NCBI RefSeq assembly: GCF_003347605.1
Contig: NZ_QDFZ01000013.1
Span: 70,314-134,313, forward strand
Source of the DNA: Chryseobacterium sp. KLBC 52
GTDB taxonomy: Bacteria; Bacteroidota; Bacteroidia; Flavobacteriales; Weeksellaceae
Direction: 5' to 3'
Length of the DNA: 64,000 bases
The position numbers and the translations under genes are program-made. Below, piece after piece: positions 42,490 through 50,779 of the stretch. Each line of letters opens with the position of its first letter. Positions within the stretch are counted from its first letter, which is position 1. Below the pieces are notes generated by a model, which ran no database searches, was not told the origin of the DNA, and was given only the letters and a program-made list of their open reading frames with translations.

Positions 42490-43857
42490 ATGACAAATAA
42501 ACTAAAAATCACTTTTCTTCTTGGGATTTTCATCATGATATTCTCTTCAAATATGATGAATGCCCAGCTAAAACAAGGAGATTTGGTGGATGGTATTGCC
42601 GCTGTTATCGGGGATGAGATTGTATTGGAATCTGATGTAATCGAGCAGATGAATTATGGTAAACAACAGGGAGCTGCCAACACAGACAAATGTGAGTTCC
42701 TGGAAAATCTGATCAGCAATAAACTTCTTGTATACGAAGCAAAAAAAGATACGTTAATTGAAAACCGTTCTGCAGCAATCAAAGAACAAGCTAATGCAAA
42801 ATACCGTCAGATGCTTTCTCAGTTTCCGGATGAAAAAACAATGCTTGCAGCTTATAAGTTCAGAAATGCGTATGAACTGAAAAATGCTATTGAAAAAATA
42901 GATACAGACCAGTATTACGGACAGGCAAAGTACCAGAGAGTAACGGATAAAGCAGACGTAACTCCTAATGAGGTAACTGATTTTTACAATATGTATAAAA
43001 CACAGCTTCCACAGGTAAAGGATGAAGTTACTTTAGCTCAGATTATGATCTATCCGTCACTTACAGAAGCTCACAAACAAGAACTGATCAACAGGTTGAA
43101 AAAAATCAAGCAGGATATTATCGGAGGTGAAACTTTTGAAAGCCAGGCAAGAATTTATTCTGAAGATGAAGGATCTGCTGCCAACGGAGGATTATATAAA
43201 AATATCAATAAAGGGCAGATGGTGAAGCCATTCGAAGCTGCTGCATTGAACCTTCAGGAAAATGAAATTTCAGATCCTGTTGAATCTGAATTCGGATTCC
43301 ATATTATTCAGTTGATAAAAAGATCTGGTAAAGTATATGATGCAAGACATATCTTGTTGAAAGCTGTTCCTACCGATGACGAAATTAAAACCGCAAAAGC
43401 TAAATTAGACAGTATCAGAGGTCTTATCATGGATGGTAAAATGACGTTTAAAGATGCTGCTTTTAAATTCTCAGACGATAAAAGAACAAAATTCAATGCA
43501 GGGATCATTCCTGGAGCTGATGGTTCTGATAAAATTGAAAGAGAAAGTATCCCTGGAACAATCAGCTACGAATTGGCAGGATTAAACAAAGGTGATATCA
43601 CTACTGCTTTTGAAGACGAAGAGAACAAGAGAAAACAAATCAAGATCATCAAAGTTGAAGATGTGATTCCTTCTCACCAGATTACCCTGGAAACAGATTT
43701 CAGCAGAATCAAGCAGATGGCACTGAATAAAAAGAAAAGTGAAATGGTTGAAAAGTTTGTCAACTCTAAGTTGCCGACTACTTTTATTTCCATTGACGGA
43801 CGTTACGACAGCTGTAACTTTAAGTCTAACTGGAAGAAACAATCCATGACAAAATAA
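42490..43857 (+). CDS. SurA-like periplasmic peptidyl-prolyl isomerase
   Basis: 455 residues. Signal peptide MTNKLKITFLLGIFIMIFSSNMMNAQ. An N-terminal SurA-like chaperone domain follows (VDGIAAVIGDEIVLESDVIEQM; ENLISNKLLVYEAKKD), then two parvulin domains: VTLAQIMIYPSL...FESQARIYSEDEGSAANGG with the FGFHIIQL strand, and YDARHILLKAVPTDDEI...FKDAAFKFSDD. It should help fold outer-membrane proteins in the periplasm. Strong promoter, own terminator; monocistronic. Confidence 0.92.
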   Translation: MTNKLKITFLLGIFIMIFSSNMMNAQLKQGDLVDGIAAVIGDEIVLESDVIEQMNYGKQQGAANTDKCEFLENLISNKLLVYEAKKDTLIENRSAAIKEQANAKYRQMLSQFPDEKTMLAAYKFRNAYELKNAIEKIDTDQYYGQAKYQRVTDKADVTPNEVTDFYNMYKTQLPQVKDEVTLAQIMIYPSLTEAHKQELINRLKKIKQDIIGGETFESQARIYSEDEGSAANGGLYKNINKGQMVKPFEAAALNLQENEISDPVESEFGFHIIQLIKRSGKVYDARHILLKAVPTDDEIKTAKAKLDSIRGLIMDGKMTFKDAAFKFSDDKRTKFNAGIIPGADGSDKIERESIPGTISYELAGLNKGDITTAFEDEENKRKQIKIIKVEDVIPSHQITLETDFSRIKQMALNKKKSEMVEKFVNSKLPTTFISIDGRYDSCNFKSNWKKQSMTK

Positions 43858-43861
43858 AATC

Positions 43862-43893
43862 AAAACCTTCAGAATTTCTGAAGGTTTTTTTTA
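43862..43893 (+). terminator. Terminator of the SurA-like gene
   Basis: AAAACCTTCAG-AATTT-CTGAAGGTTTTTTTT. Confidence 0.92.
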
Positions 43894-43978
43894 TATTAAA
43901 GCTTAAGGAATGACTGGTTGTTATAGAAAATATTGACATATTTTTCCCGGAAAACCGTTGTTTTTATTATTTTTACAC

Positions 43979-44968
43979 ATGAGCAATTTTATAGATTTTA
44001 ACGCTGCAAAAAAACTTCATGACATGGAGGCTACACACAATAGAATTTCACACCTTTTTACTATTAAATATCCAATTATCCAGGCAGGAATGATCTGGCA
44101 TTCAGGATGGAGGCTTGCTTCTGCAGTTTCTAACTGCGGAGGATTAGGAATCATAGGAGCAGGAAGTATGTATCCTGATATCCTGAGAGAAAATATTCAG
44201 AAATGTAAACTGGCAACAGATAAACCATTCGGGGTTAATGTGCCGATGTTATATCCTAATATTGATGAAATCATTCAGATCATTCTTGAAGAAGGAGTGA
44301 AAATTGTATTCACGTCAGCCGGTAACCCGAAAACCTATACGGAGACCCTTCAGAAAGAAGGAATAAAAGTAGCTCACGTCGTTTCTTCCACCAAATTCGC
44401 TGTAAAATGTGAAGATGCCGGAGTAGATGCCATTGTTGCAGAAGGTTTCGAAGCAGGAGGCCATAACGGAAGAGATGAAACCACCACATTCTGTCTTATT
44501 CCGAATGTAAAGAAACATATTTCTAAGCCGTTAATCGCAGCCGGAGGAATCGCATTAGGCTCACAGATTAAAGCAGCCATGATTCTCGGTGCAGACGGTG
44601 TACAGATCGGTTCCCGCTTTGCGGCTACAACCGAGGCAAGTGCCCATGAAAACTGGAAAAAGAAAATCACGGAACTGCAGGAAGGAGATACCCATCTTAC
44701 TTTGAAGGAGCTGGCTCCTGTAAGAATGGTTAAAAATAAATTCTTTAATGAACTGGAAGATATCTACGTGAATGGAAGAGATAAAGACGCCTTAATTGCT
44801 TCTTTAGGAAGAGCAAGAGCAAAACGTGGAATGTTTGAAGGAGATATGGAAGATGGAGAACTTGAAATAGGCCAGGTTTCAGCTTTGATTGATGAAATTC
44901 TTCCGGTAGAAACTGTTTTCAGCCACCTTTTAAGAGAATTTGAAGAAACAAAATTGCCAACTTTTTAA
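43979..44968 (+). CDS. Nitronate monooxygenase-like FMN enzyme
   Basis: 329 residues from ATG 43979 (MSNFIDFNAAKKLHDME); an in-frame start upstream would add a hydrophobic stretch unlike the family. The 2-nitropropane-dioxygenase/NMO TIM barrel is clear: KYPIIQAGMIWHSGWRLASAVSNCGGLGI, then FEAGGHNGRDETTTFCLIP with the active-site His, and GADGVQIGSRFAATTEASAH, which binds the FMN phosphate. Oxidises alkyl nitronates or related compounds with O2; some members act instead as enoyl reductases. The next hydrolase gene starts 15 bp downstream, so one operon. Confidence 0.9.
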   Translation: MSNFIDFNAAKKLHDMEATHNRISHLFTIKYPIIQAGMIWHSGWRLASAVSNCGGLGIIGAGSMYPDILRENIQKCKLATDKPFGVNVPMLYPNIDEIIQIILEEGVKIVFTSAGNPKTYTETLQKEGIKVAHVVSSTKFAVKCEDAGVDAIVAEGFEAGGHNGRDETTTFCLIPNVKKHISKPLIAAGGIALGSQIKAAMILGADGVQIGSRFAATTEASAHENWKKKITELQEGDTHLTLKELAPVRMVKNKFFNELEDIYVNGRDKDALIASLGRARAKRGMFEGDMEDGELEIGQVSALIDEILPVETVFSHLLREFEETKLPTF

Positions 44969-44983
44969 ATATAATTTTATTCA

Positions 44984-45754
44984 ATGGCGGGAAGAATAAT
45001 AGATGTAAAGGGACAAAAATTATATATCGAACACAATAATCAATTTCAAGACAAACCTACGATTGTTTTTCTGCATGATTCATTAGGATCTGTGCAGCTT
45101 TGGAGAGATTTTCCAGCCAAACTATCCGAAGCCACACATTGCAATACTTTGGCTTATGACCGTTTAGGTTACGGTAAATCATTTCCAATGTCTACTCATG
45201 TAAGACCGGTAAATTATATGGAGCTGGAAGCAGATCTGTTGAATCATCTATTGACTGAAATGAATCTTGATAGGGTTATTCTGTTCGGGCACAGTGACGG
45301 GGGAACAATAGCCTTGATTACCGCTGCAAAATATCCTGAAAAAGTAGAAGCTGTCATTTGTGAAGCCGGTCATATCTTTGTGGAAGAGGTAACTTTAAAG
45401 GGAGTCTATGACGCCTGGGAAGCTTACAAAACGACTAATCTTCCGGAACGTTTACAGAAATATCATGGGGATAAAGTAGAAATGCTTTTTAAGGCCTGGA
45501 CCGAAACCTGGACGCGTGAAGATTACAGAACCTGGAATATTGAATATCTCTTAAAAAATATTACTGCTCCATTATTATTTGTTCAGGGAGAAGCTGATGA
45601 ATACGGTACATTGGATCAGGTAGAAAAAACAGTGACTCAGGTCAGTGGAAGTTCGGAAAAATATATCATTCCCGGAATAGGACACACACCACATAAAGAA
45701 TCTCCTGAGCTTGTATTAGAGAAAGCTGCGGAATTTATTGGTAAATATTTTTAA
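44984..45754 (+). CDS. Alpha/beta hydrolase
   Basis: 256 residues. Oxyanion segment FLHDSLGSVQLWRDFP near residue 30 (HD in place of the usual HG), nucleophile Ser in LFGHSDGGTIAL, Asp in VQGEADEYGTLDQVEK, and His in IPGIGHTPHKES. The usual size for a cytoplasmic esterase or haloperoxidase-like hydrolase; the substrate is unknown. It follows the nitronate monooxygenase gene by 15 bp and both probably serve one pathway. Confidence 0.88.
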   Translation: MAGRIIDVKGQKLYIEHNNQFQDKPTIVFLHDSLGSVQLWRDFPAKLSEATHCNTLAYDRLGYGKSFPMSTHVRPVNYMELEADLLNHLLTEMNLDRVILFGHSDGGTIALITAAKYPEKVEAVICEAGHIFVEEVTLKGVYDAWEAYKTTNLPERLQKYHGDKVEMLFKAWTETWTREDYRTWNIEYLLKNITAPLLFVQGEADEYGTLDQVEKTVTQVSGSSEKYIIPGIGHTPHKESPELVLEKAAEFIGKYF

Positions 45755-45778
45755 TCTGAACTTATAAAATATAGTAAT

Positions 45779-45810
45779 AAGACACCTTGTAATCAGGGTG
45801 TCTTTATTGA
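45779..45810 (+). terminator. Terminator between convergent genes
   Basis: GACACC-TTGTAATCA-GGGTGTC followed by TTTATT, with an A-rich lead. Confidence 0.65.
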
Positions 45811-45834
45811 TATAAATGATAAATGAAATTGTAT

Positions 45835-46452
45835 TTAAAGTAACTGCAGTTCAGCAGCAATGTTTTCCTTTGCCTGAACTTCATACCTTTTCTTAAAATA
45901 CTCTGTTTTAAAGATACTCTCTAGTTCGAGAAAATGCTTAAGCACTTTTTTTCGTCCCGGTTTATAAAGGAAATCAGGATAAATAGAATACTCTTTTCTG
46001 ATATTCTGAGTGTATTCTGAATAAGTTTTAAAATCTTTGCCCAGTACAGAAAGGTCAGCATCCAGAAGATAATTGGTATCCTCATCATCAGAGCTTTGGT
46101 GAGATTTTGTAGCCAGAATCTGTGCAGAAATTATCGAAATTATATCTTGATGCATATGAAGTTCAGCAAGCCTTTTTTCTGCCTTGGCAGCACTTTTCTC
46201 CTCATTGGCTTTGGAGGTGGCATCATAGATAATATCATGGTAAAACACAGAGAAAGAAAGAGCAGTAAAATCTGAGATAGTATTTCTCACTGCTTCAAGC
46301 TCTTTAAACATATTTTCAAGATGAAGAAGATTGTGATAATGCCTGCCTTTTTCAGAATATCTGGTTTCAATCTCTTTCCAAAGACTGTTAATCAATTTCT
46401 GATCTTCCGTAAACAAAGAGCAAAGCTGTTCAAATTGATTTTTCAGATTCAT
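45835..46452 (-). CDS. HD-superfamily metal-dependent phosphohydrolase-like protein
   Basis: 205 residues. The N-terminal helix pair YSEKGRHYHNLLHLENMF supplies a metal-binding His cluster. VFYHDIIYD carries the HD pair near residue 73. Later helices (AQILATKSHQSSDDEDTNYLLDADLSVLG) hold the remaining Asp ligands. This is the layout of the COG4339 group of uncharacterised predicted HD hydrolases. It presumably removes phosphate from a nucleotide; this has not been shown. Minus strand, 28 bp after the rhodanese gene, likely in one transcript. Confidence 0.85.
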   Translation of the reverse strand: MNLKNQFEQLCSLFTEDQKLINSLWKEIETRYSEKGRHYHNLLHLENMFKELEAVRNTISDFTALSFSVFYHDIIYDATSKANEEKSAAKAEKRLAELHMHQDIISIISAQILATKSHQSSDDEDTNYLLDADLSVLGKDFKTYSEYTQNIRKEYSIYPDFLYKPGRKKVLKHFLELESIFKTEYFKKRYEVQAKENIAAELQLL

Positions 46453-46480
46453 AGAAATAAAGATATAAAAAAAAGGAACT

Positions 46481-46780
46481 TTAAAAAGTTCCCTGATTTG
46501 CTTCCAGTACAGCTTTCAGCTCAGCCCAGCCTCCGCCGTTATAACCGTCCTTTAATCCCTGAGCGTTAAGATAATCCAATGCTTTTCCGCTTCTGTTTCC
46601 ACTTCTGCAGAATAAGATGACAGGTTTTTCAACAGATAGAATCTCATCCTGTCTGTCTTCTACTTCACCTAGAGGAATATTCTTAGCACCATCTATATTA
46701 CCGTCCATTTCAAGCTCCATTGGCTCACGAACGTCGATTAATTCATAATTTCCGGATTGTATTACTTCTATTAAAGACAT
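46481..46780 (-). CDS. Single-domain rhodanese-like protein
   Basis: 99 residues from the ATG at 46778-46780 (MSLIEVIQSGNYELIDVREP); an in-frame Met 42 bases upstream gives a leader unlike the family. The active-site loop CRSGNRSGKALDYLN holds the catalytic Cys, six-residue loop typical of sulfurtransferases. It ends GYNGGGWAELKA. Transfers sulfane sulfur to cyanide, thiols or protein partners in the cytoplasm. It precedes the HD-protein gene on the minus strand. Confidence 0.9.
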   Translation of the reverse strand: MSLIEVIQSGNYELIDVREPMELEMDGNIDGAKNIPLGEVEDRQDEILSVEKPVILFCRSGNRSGKALDYLNAQGLKDGYNGGGWAELKAVLEANQGTF

Positions 46781-46923
46781 AGTTGTTGGTTTAAATATTA
46801 AATTAGAAACGAAATTACGCAATTTTTTTTTGAAAAAAATCCTAATAAAAATATAATTTTTCAGAAAAGAAGTCAGCTGTGCTATGAACTTTCCCCAAAA
46901 TCAAAAGATTGATAAAATAATCT

Positions 46924-46931
46924 TAATTTTG
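46924..46931 (+). promoter_or_regulatory. -7 element of queG
   Basis: TAATTTTG. The transcription start should fall near 46936-46938, where an in-frame GTG (46936) and ATG (46945) follow. No consensus -33 at normal distance. Confidence 0.55.
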
Positions 46932-46944
46932 CAGGGTGAAATTA

Positions 46945-47883
46945 ATGAATGCCGGTGCCGAAAAATATTCCCAACTGATCAAGTCCAAAGCCAAAAGTTT
47001 TGGATTCCAGAATTGTGGCATTTCCAAAGCTGATTTTCTCGAAGAAGATGCTCCTCATCTTGAAAAATGGCTGAAGAATAATTATAATGGCGAAATGAAG
47101 TATATGGAAAATCATTTCGACAAAAGACTTGATCCCAGACTTTTGGTAGAAGGCTCAAAATCTGTGATTTCACTTTCTTATAATTATTTTCCTGAAGAAA
47201 AAATCTCCGTTCTTGAGAATTTTAAAATCTCAAAATATGCCTATGCAGAAGATTATCATGAAGTCATCAAGGAGATTCTTCGTGAAATGGTAGCTGAGCT
47301 GCAGGAAGAAATTGGAGAATTTGGTTTTCGGGTCTTTGTAGATTCTGCACCGGTGATGGAAAGAGCCTGGGCGAAAAAATCAGGAATAGGCTGGGTAGGA
47401 AAAAATGCCAACCTTATTACCAAGCAAAGTGGCTCTTTTTATTTTCTGGCCGAAATTATCTGTGATCTGGAGCTGATTCCTGATCATGCCACCACAGATC
47501 ATTGCGGAAGCTGCAGGAAATGTATTGATGCTTGTCCCACAGATGCTATTGTTTCTGAGAAAATTATAGATGGAAGCCGCTGCATTTCGTATGCAACCAT
47601 AGAACTCAAAAACGAAATTCCGGATTATTTTAAAGATAAAATGGAAGACTGGATGTTCGGATGTGATATCTGCCAGGATGTTTGTCCCTGGAACAGATTC
47701 TCCGCGCCTAATAAACAGAGCCGTTTCCAACCCAATGAAGCATTGAAAAACTTCAAAAAAGGAGAATGGAAGGAACTTACCCAGGAAATTTTTTCAGAAA
47801 TCTTCAGAAAATCTCCTGTGAAAAGAACCAAATTTACAGGACTTAAAAGAAATATTGAGTTTTTACAGAAATCTTCTGACTGA
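46945..47883 (+). CDS. queG: Epoxyqueuosine reductase
   Basis: 312 residues from ATG 46945 ([20 protein letters not shown]); GTG at 46936 is also possible. A cobalamin-dependent enzyme that reduces epoxyqueuosine to queuosine in tRNA. The [26 protein letters not shown] segment is the cobalamin-contacting part. Two 4Fe-4S clusters: [15 protein letters not shown] and [11 protein letters not shown]. It is a single gene here; no queA, queC or tgt is nearby. A long hairpin follows. Confidence 0.96.
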   Translation: MNAGAEKYSQLIKSKAKSFGFQNCGISKADFLEEDAPHLEKWLKNNYNGEMKYMENHFDKRLDPRLLVEGSKSVISLSYNYFPEEKISVLENFKISKYAYAEDYHEVIKEILREMVAELQEEIGEFGFRVFVDSAPVMERAWAKKSGIGWVGKNANLITKQSGSFYFLAEIICDLELIPDHATTDHCGSCRKCIDACPTDAIVSEKIIDGSRCISYATIELKNEIPDYFKDKMEDWMFGCDICQDVCPWNRFSAPNKQSRFQPNEALKNFKKGEWKELTQEIFSEIFRKSPVKRTKFTGLKRNIEFLQKSSD

Positions 47884-48038
47884 TTTTTCTCTGAACTTTT
47901 GGTGACAATCCCTCTTTTGGAATTTTTTGAAGTTCCAAACCAGAGCTGATAGTCGACCATTCCTTAAATTTTTCGCTTTAAGGAGGTGAAGATTTACATC
48001 AATAAGTTTCTTAAAAAGCCTTTCCTATAAAGAAAAAT

Positions 48039-48084
48039 TGATTTTCAGGAGATCAAAATCTCACCGAAAATCAACGTCTTTTTT
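48039..48084 (+). terminator. Possible terminator of queG
   Basis: TTGATTTTC (48039-48047) and GAAAATCAA (48066-48074) surround an 18-nt loop, followed by CGTCTTTTTT. It lies in the 360-bp gap 47884-48243, where no gene is seen. Confidence 0.55.
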
Positions 48085-48243
48085 GTATTCTTTTAGGAGC
48101 TGTTTTTACTCTTACTTTAAACCTTTTTTGGGATTTAGTATTTTTACGCATATTTGTGAATATTTCGTAACTAAATATAGCTAATTTTTCGATTAAAACA
48201 AATACTTTTACTAAAAATTAAAGATTAAATTTTATTAAAAAAC

Positions 48244-48927
48244 ATGACTGTGAAAACGATATTAATGTATATCCTGAAAGTGCTAGGAATTATTTTAGGA
48301 ATTGTGATTATTTATGTCATCCTTGGGCTGCTCATTCCCTATATTCCTGTTTCTGCAAAAGATGACGGACAAAAGAAAGAAATTCCCATCTATATTTATA
48401 CCAACGGAGTGCATACCGATATTGTAATGCCTGTGAAAAACGACCTGCAGGACTGGAGCCGGAAAATTCCTTTTGCCAATACAAAATCAAAAAGAACAGA
48501 CTATCAGTATATAGGAATAGGATGGGGAGATAAAGGCTTTTATCTTGATACACCTACATGGGCAGACCTGAAATTTTCAACAGCTGTAAAAGCAGCATTC
48601 TGGCTAAGTGATTCTGCCATGCACTGTACTTATTATAATACGATGAAAGAAGGAGATGACTGTAAAATGATCATGATCAGCAGAAGTCAGTATGAAAATC
48701 TGGTGAAATATGTGGAAGATAAATTTGACAGAGATCCAAACGGAAACTTCATGCTGATCCCTACCAATGCGGTGTACGGCGATAACGATGCCTTTTACGA
48801 TGCAAAAGGAACTTACAGTTTTCTTTATACTTGCAACACCTGGTCAAATAACGCTTTGAAAGCAGCAGGACAGAAAGCCGCACTTTGGACACCTTCTGAT
48901 TTCGGAATCTTTCAGCATTATAAATAA
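48244..48927 (+). CDS. TIGR02117/DUF2459 family protein
   Basis: 227 residues. One N-terminal membrane helix (MYILKVLGIILGIVIIYVILGLLIPY), then a periplasmic domain: IPIYIYTNGVHTDIVMPVKN with the conserved NGVHTD, YIGIGWGDKGFYLDTPTW, and SFLYTCNTWSNNALKAAG, all characteristic of the DUF2459 family. A His-Asp-Cys set in this family suggests a papain-like cysteine hydrolase or an amidase, by inference. The next gene starts 3 bp downstream, forming an operon with a putative L,D-transpeptidase, so a cell-wall role is plausible. Confidence 0.85.
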   Translation: MTVKTILMYILKVLGIILGIVIIYVILGLLIPYIPVSAKDDGQKKEIPIYIYTNGVHTDIVMPVKNDLQDWSRKIPFANTKSKRTDYQYIGIGWGDKGFYLDTPTWADLKFSTAVKAAFWLSDSAMHCTYYNTMKEGDDCKMIMISRSQYENLVKYVEDKFDRDPNGNFMLIPTNAVYGDNDAFYDAKGTYSFLYTCNTWSNNALKAAGQKAALWTPSDFGIFQHYK

Positions 48928-48930
48928 AAT

Positions 48931-49578
48931 ATGAAGAGAATTTTTTGGTTTTTCACCATCTTTTGGATCTGTTCATGTTCTCAGGAAAGGAAAAATGATA
49001 TAATAAGAACGGTAGAAACATCAGTAGTTGAAGAAAAGAAACCTGAAGCTGATTTTTCTAAATTAAAAATAAAAGCAGAAGAAGCATTGAAATTCTGTGC
49101 TTCAAAGAATCTGAGCAAAGAGTTCTGTATTCTCATTGATATGAGCCTTCACTCCGGCGTTAACCGTTTATTTGTCTGGGATTTTAAAAATAATAAGATT
49201 TCGAAAAAATATCTGGTAGGGCATGGATGCGGTTCCAATTCATGGAGTAAAGATGATTCTAAAGCCAATCCCGGATTCAGTAATGAAGACGGAAGCCATC
49301 TATCCTCTTTAGGGAAATATAAACTGGAAGGAAGAGGGTACAGCGATTGGGGAATCAATGTCAAATACCTGATGCACGGCCTTGAAGAAACCAACAGTAA
49401 TGCTTTAAAAAGATTTATTGTCTTTCATTCCTGGAATCTGATGAGTGATACTGAAACTTTCCCAAACGGATCTCCTGAAGGCTGGGGTTGCCCGACCGTT
49501 TCCAACAACGCGATGAAGGAAATAGATCCGATGATTCAAAAATCAGAAAAACCGGTCCTGATGTGGATCTATAATTAA
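48931..49578 (+). CDS. Murein L,D-transpeptidase-like lipoprotein (YkuD_2 type)
   Basis: 215 residues. Lipoprotein signal MKRIFWFFTIFWICSCSQERKN. Catalytic region: LIDMSLHSGVNRLFVWDFKN near the start, SSLGKYKLEGRGYSDW, and FHSWNLMS..TFPNGSPEGWGCPTVSNNAM, giving the His and Cys of the YkuD_2 fold. It presumably acts on peptidoglycan from the periplasmic side. Only 3 bp after the DUF2459 gene, so the two probably form one operon of wall-modifying enzymes. A second, classical YkuD lipoprotein is at 3595. Confidence 0.85.
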   Translation: MKRIFWFFTIFWICSCSQERKNDIIRTVETSVVEEKKPEADFSKLKIKAEEALKFCASKNLSKEFCILIDMSLHSGVNRLFVWDFKNNKISKKYLVGHGCGSNSWSKDDSKANPGFSNEDGSHLSSLGKYKLEGRGYSDWGINVKYLMHGLEETNSNALKRFIVFHSWNLMSDTETFPNGSPEGWGCPTVSNNAMKEIDPMIQKSEKPVLMWIYN

Positions 49579-49630
49579 ACCTTTGTTATACCTTTGTTTT
49601 CATAACAATCCTGTTAATTGATTCTGTCTT

Positions 49631-50083
49631 ATGAAACATACTCTTTTCAGAGAACAACAACTCAATTGTGATATAGAAACGGCCTGGAAATTCTTTTCCT
49701 CGGCCAATAATCTTTCCGAAATTACCCCTAAAGATATGGGCTTTGTTGTATTGACAGAAATGGAAAACGATGAAATCTATGAAGGAATGCTCATCGATTA
49801 TTATGTTTCGCCATTATTCGGTATCAAAATGAAGTGGCAGACGGAAATCACCCACGTAGATTTTCAGAAAAGTTTCATTGACTTTCAGAAAAAAGGGCCG
49901 TACAAACTATGGAACCACCACCATGAATTTATTCCCAACGAAGATGGTGTTCTGATGCGAGACACCATAGATTATGAACTTCCCATGGGTTTTTTAGGGG
50001 AAATTGCCCATGGTCTTTTCGTGAAAAAGAAACTGGAACATATCTTTGATTACCGTTTCAGAGTACTCCGTAAATTATTTTAA
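49631..50083 (+). CDS. SRPBCC/START-like ligand-binding protein
   Basis: 150 residues. CDIETAWKFFSSANNLSEITP at the N-terminus is the first helix-strand of the SRPBCC fold, and WNHHHEFIPNEDGVLMRDTIDYELPMGF fills its C-terminal cavity strands. The final VKKKLEHIFDYRFRVLRKLF helix caps the cavity, as in polyketide-cyclase-like CoxG/SRPBCC proteins. It binds a hydrophobic ligand; no catalytic motif. Monocistronic, cytoplasmic. Confidence 0.85.
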   Translation: MKHTLFREQQLNCDIETAWKFFSSANNLSEITPKDMGFVVLTEMENDEIYEGMLIDYYVSPLFGIKMKWQTEITHVDFQKSFIDFQKKGPYKLWNHHHEFIPNEDGVLMRDTIDYELPMGFLGEIAHGLFVKKKLEHIFDYRFRVLRKLF

Positions 50084-50111
50084 CTATTCAATTTTAGTAA
50101 TTCAATAGGAA

Positions 50112-50165
50112 CGGGCTTTAGCCCGTTTAAAAAACGATAACCCATATTCCATTGGCTTTAGCCAA
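50112..50165. repeat. Two GGGCTTTAGCCC-type palindromic repeats
   Basis: CGGGCTTTAGCCCG at 50112-50125 and TTGGCTTTAGCCAA at 50152-50165. They lie in the 288-bp gap 50084-50371, which holds no gene. A similar element lies at 13434-13450. Confidence 0.6.
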
Positions 50166-50332
50166 AACTTTTAAAGATTCTAGTTGGATTCCTTGGAATG
50201 AAAGACTTCATGAATATACTTCGCATTCTATTTTTCATTCCGTAGAAATCCCAATACGAATGAGTAGAATTATTCCTCCATTGTTTAAGTTTTTTTAACA
50301 GTTCAATGGCCGGATTTCCCGGTAAAAATCCC

Positions 50333-50340
50333 TAATTTTG
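50333..50340 (+). promoter_or_regulatory. -7 element upstream of the RND efflux region
   Basis: TAATTTTG, about 46 bp before the ATG at 50387. It may start a transcript running through the small gene and the efflux operon. Confidence 0.55.
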
Positions 50341-50371
50341 CCGAACTATCGTTTTTTACTTAAAAACTAAT

Positions 50372-50719
50372 GTGTTCTGGTTTGGCATGGCAGGTCTGAG
50401 GTCATTTTTCATATTCTATATCCTACTGGTTTTTTCCCTTTTCAATTCGAATTGGGCAGAAAAATCGTTGCAGAATATTCCGCATGTCCCGCCTGTAACC
50501 AATATTCATGTTCTGGATGTTTACGAAGAGGCAGATATGAATACGCATGCATTGCCAGCGGCTGCCAAAATTGTAAAACATTCAGTTAAAAAAAATGATC
50601 CTGCCATTGCAGATTTTTCAGGAATTTTAAAAGTTATTCCAAAAGTTACGCTTCCTGAGATTGCAATTTCTATTATTTGTGGAGTTAAATCCTTTCTCCA
50701 TCTCCTCCAGTTGTACTAG
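50372..50719 (+). CDS. Small protein of unknown function upstream of RND efflux genes
   Basis: 115 residues from GTG 50372, or 110 from ATG 50387 (MAGLRSFFIFYILLVFSL). An N-terminal hydrophobic segment could be a signal or membrane anchor. The middle is polar (VLDVYEEADMNTHALPAAAKIV) and a second hydrophobic stretch near the end (LPEIAISIICGVKSFLHLL) suggests a membrane protein. The family is not recognised. It is 60 bp upstream of the efflux adaptor and is probably transcribed with it. It could be a lineage-specific accessory protein, or not translated. Confidence 0.5.
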   Translation: MFWFGMAGLRSFFIFYILLVFSLFNSNWAEKSLQNIPHVPPVTNIHVLDVYEEADMNTHALPAAAKIVKHSVKKNDPAIADFSGILKVIPKVTLPEIAISIICGVKSFLHLLQLY

Positions 50720-50779
50720 ATTTAAGTTTTTGAAAACCAAATCATTTTAACGGAAATCTTATAACTTAAACATTTAAAA

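Noticed and set aside
47884..48243. Possible small RNA between queG and the DUF2459 gene
   Set aside because: The hairpin at 48039 is adequately explained as a transcription end, and no promoter is seen before it.
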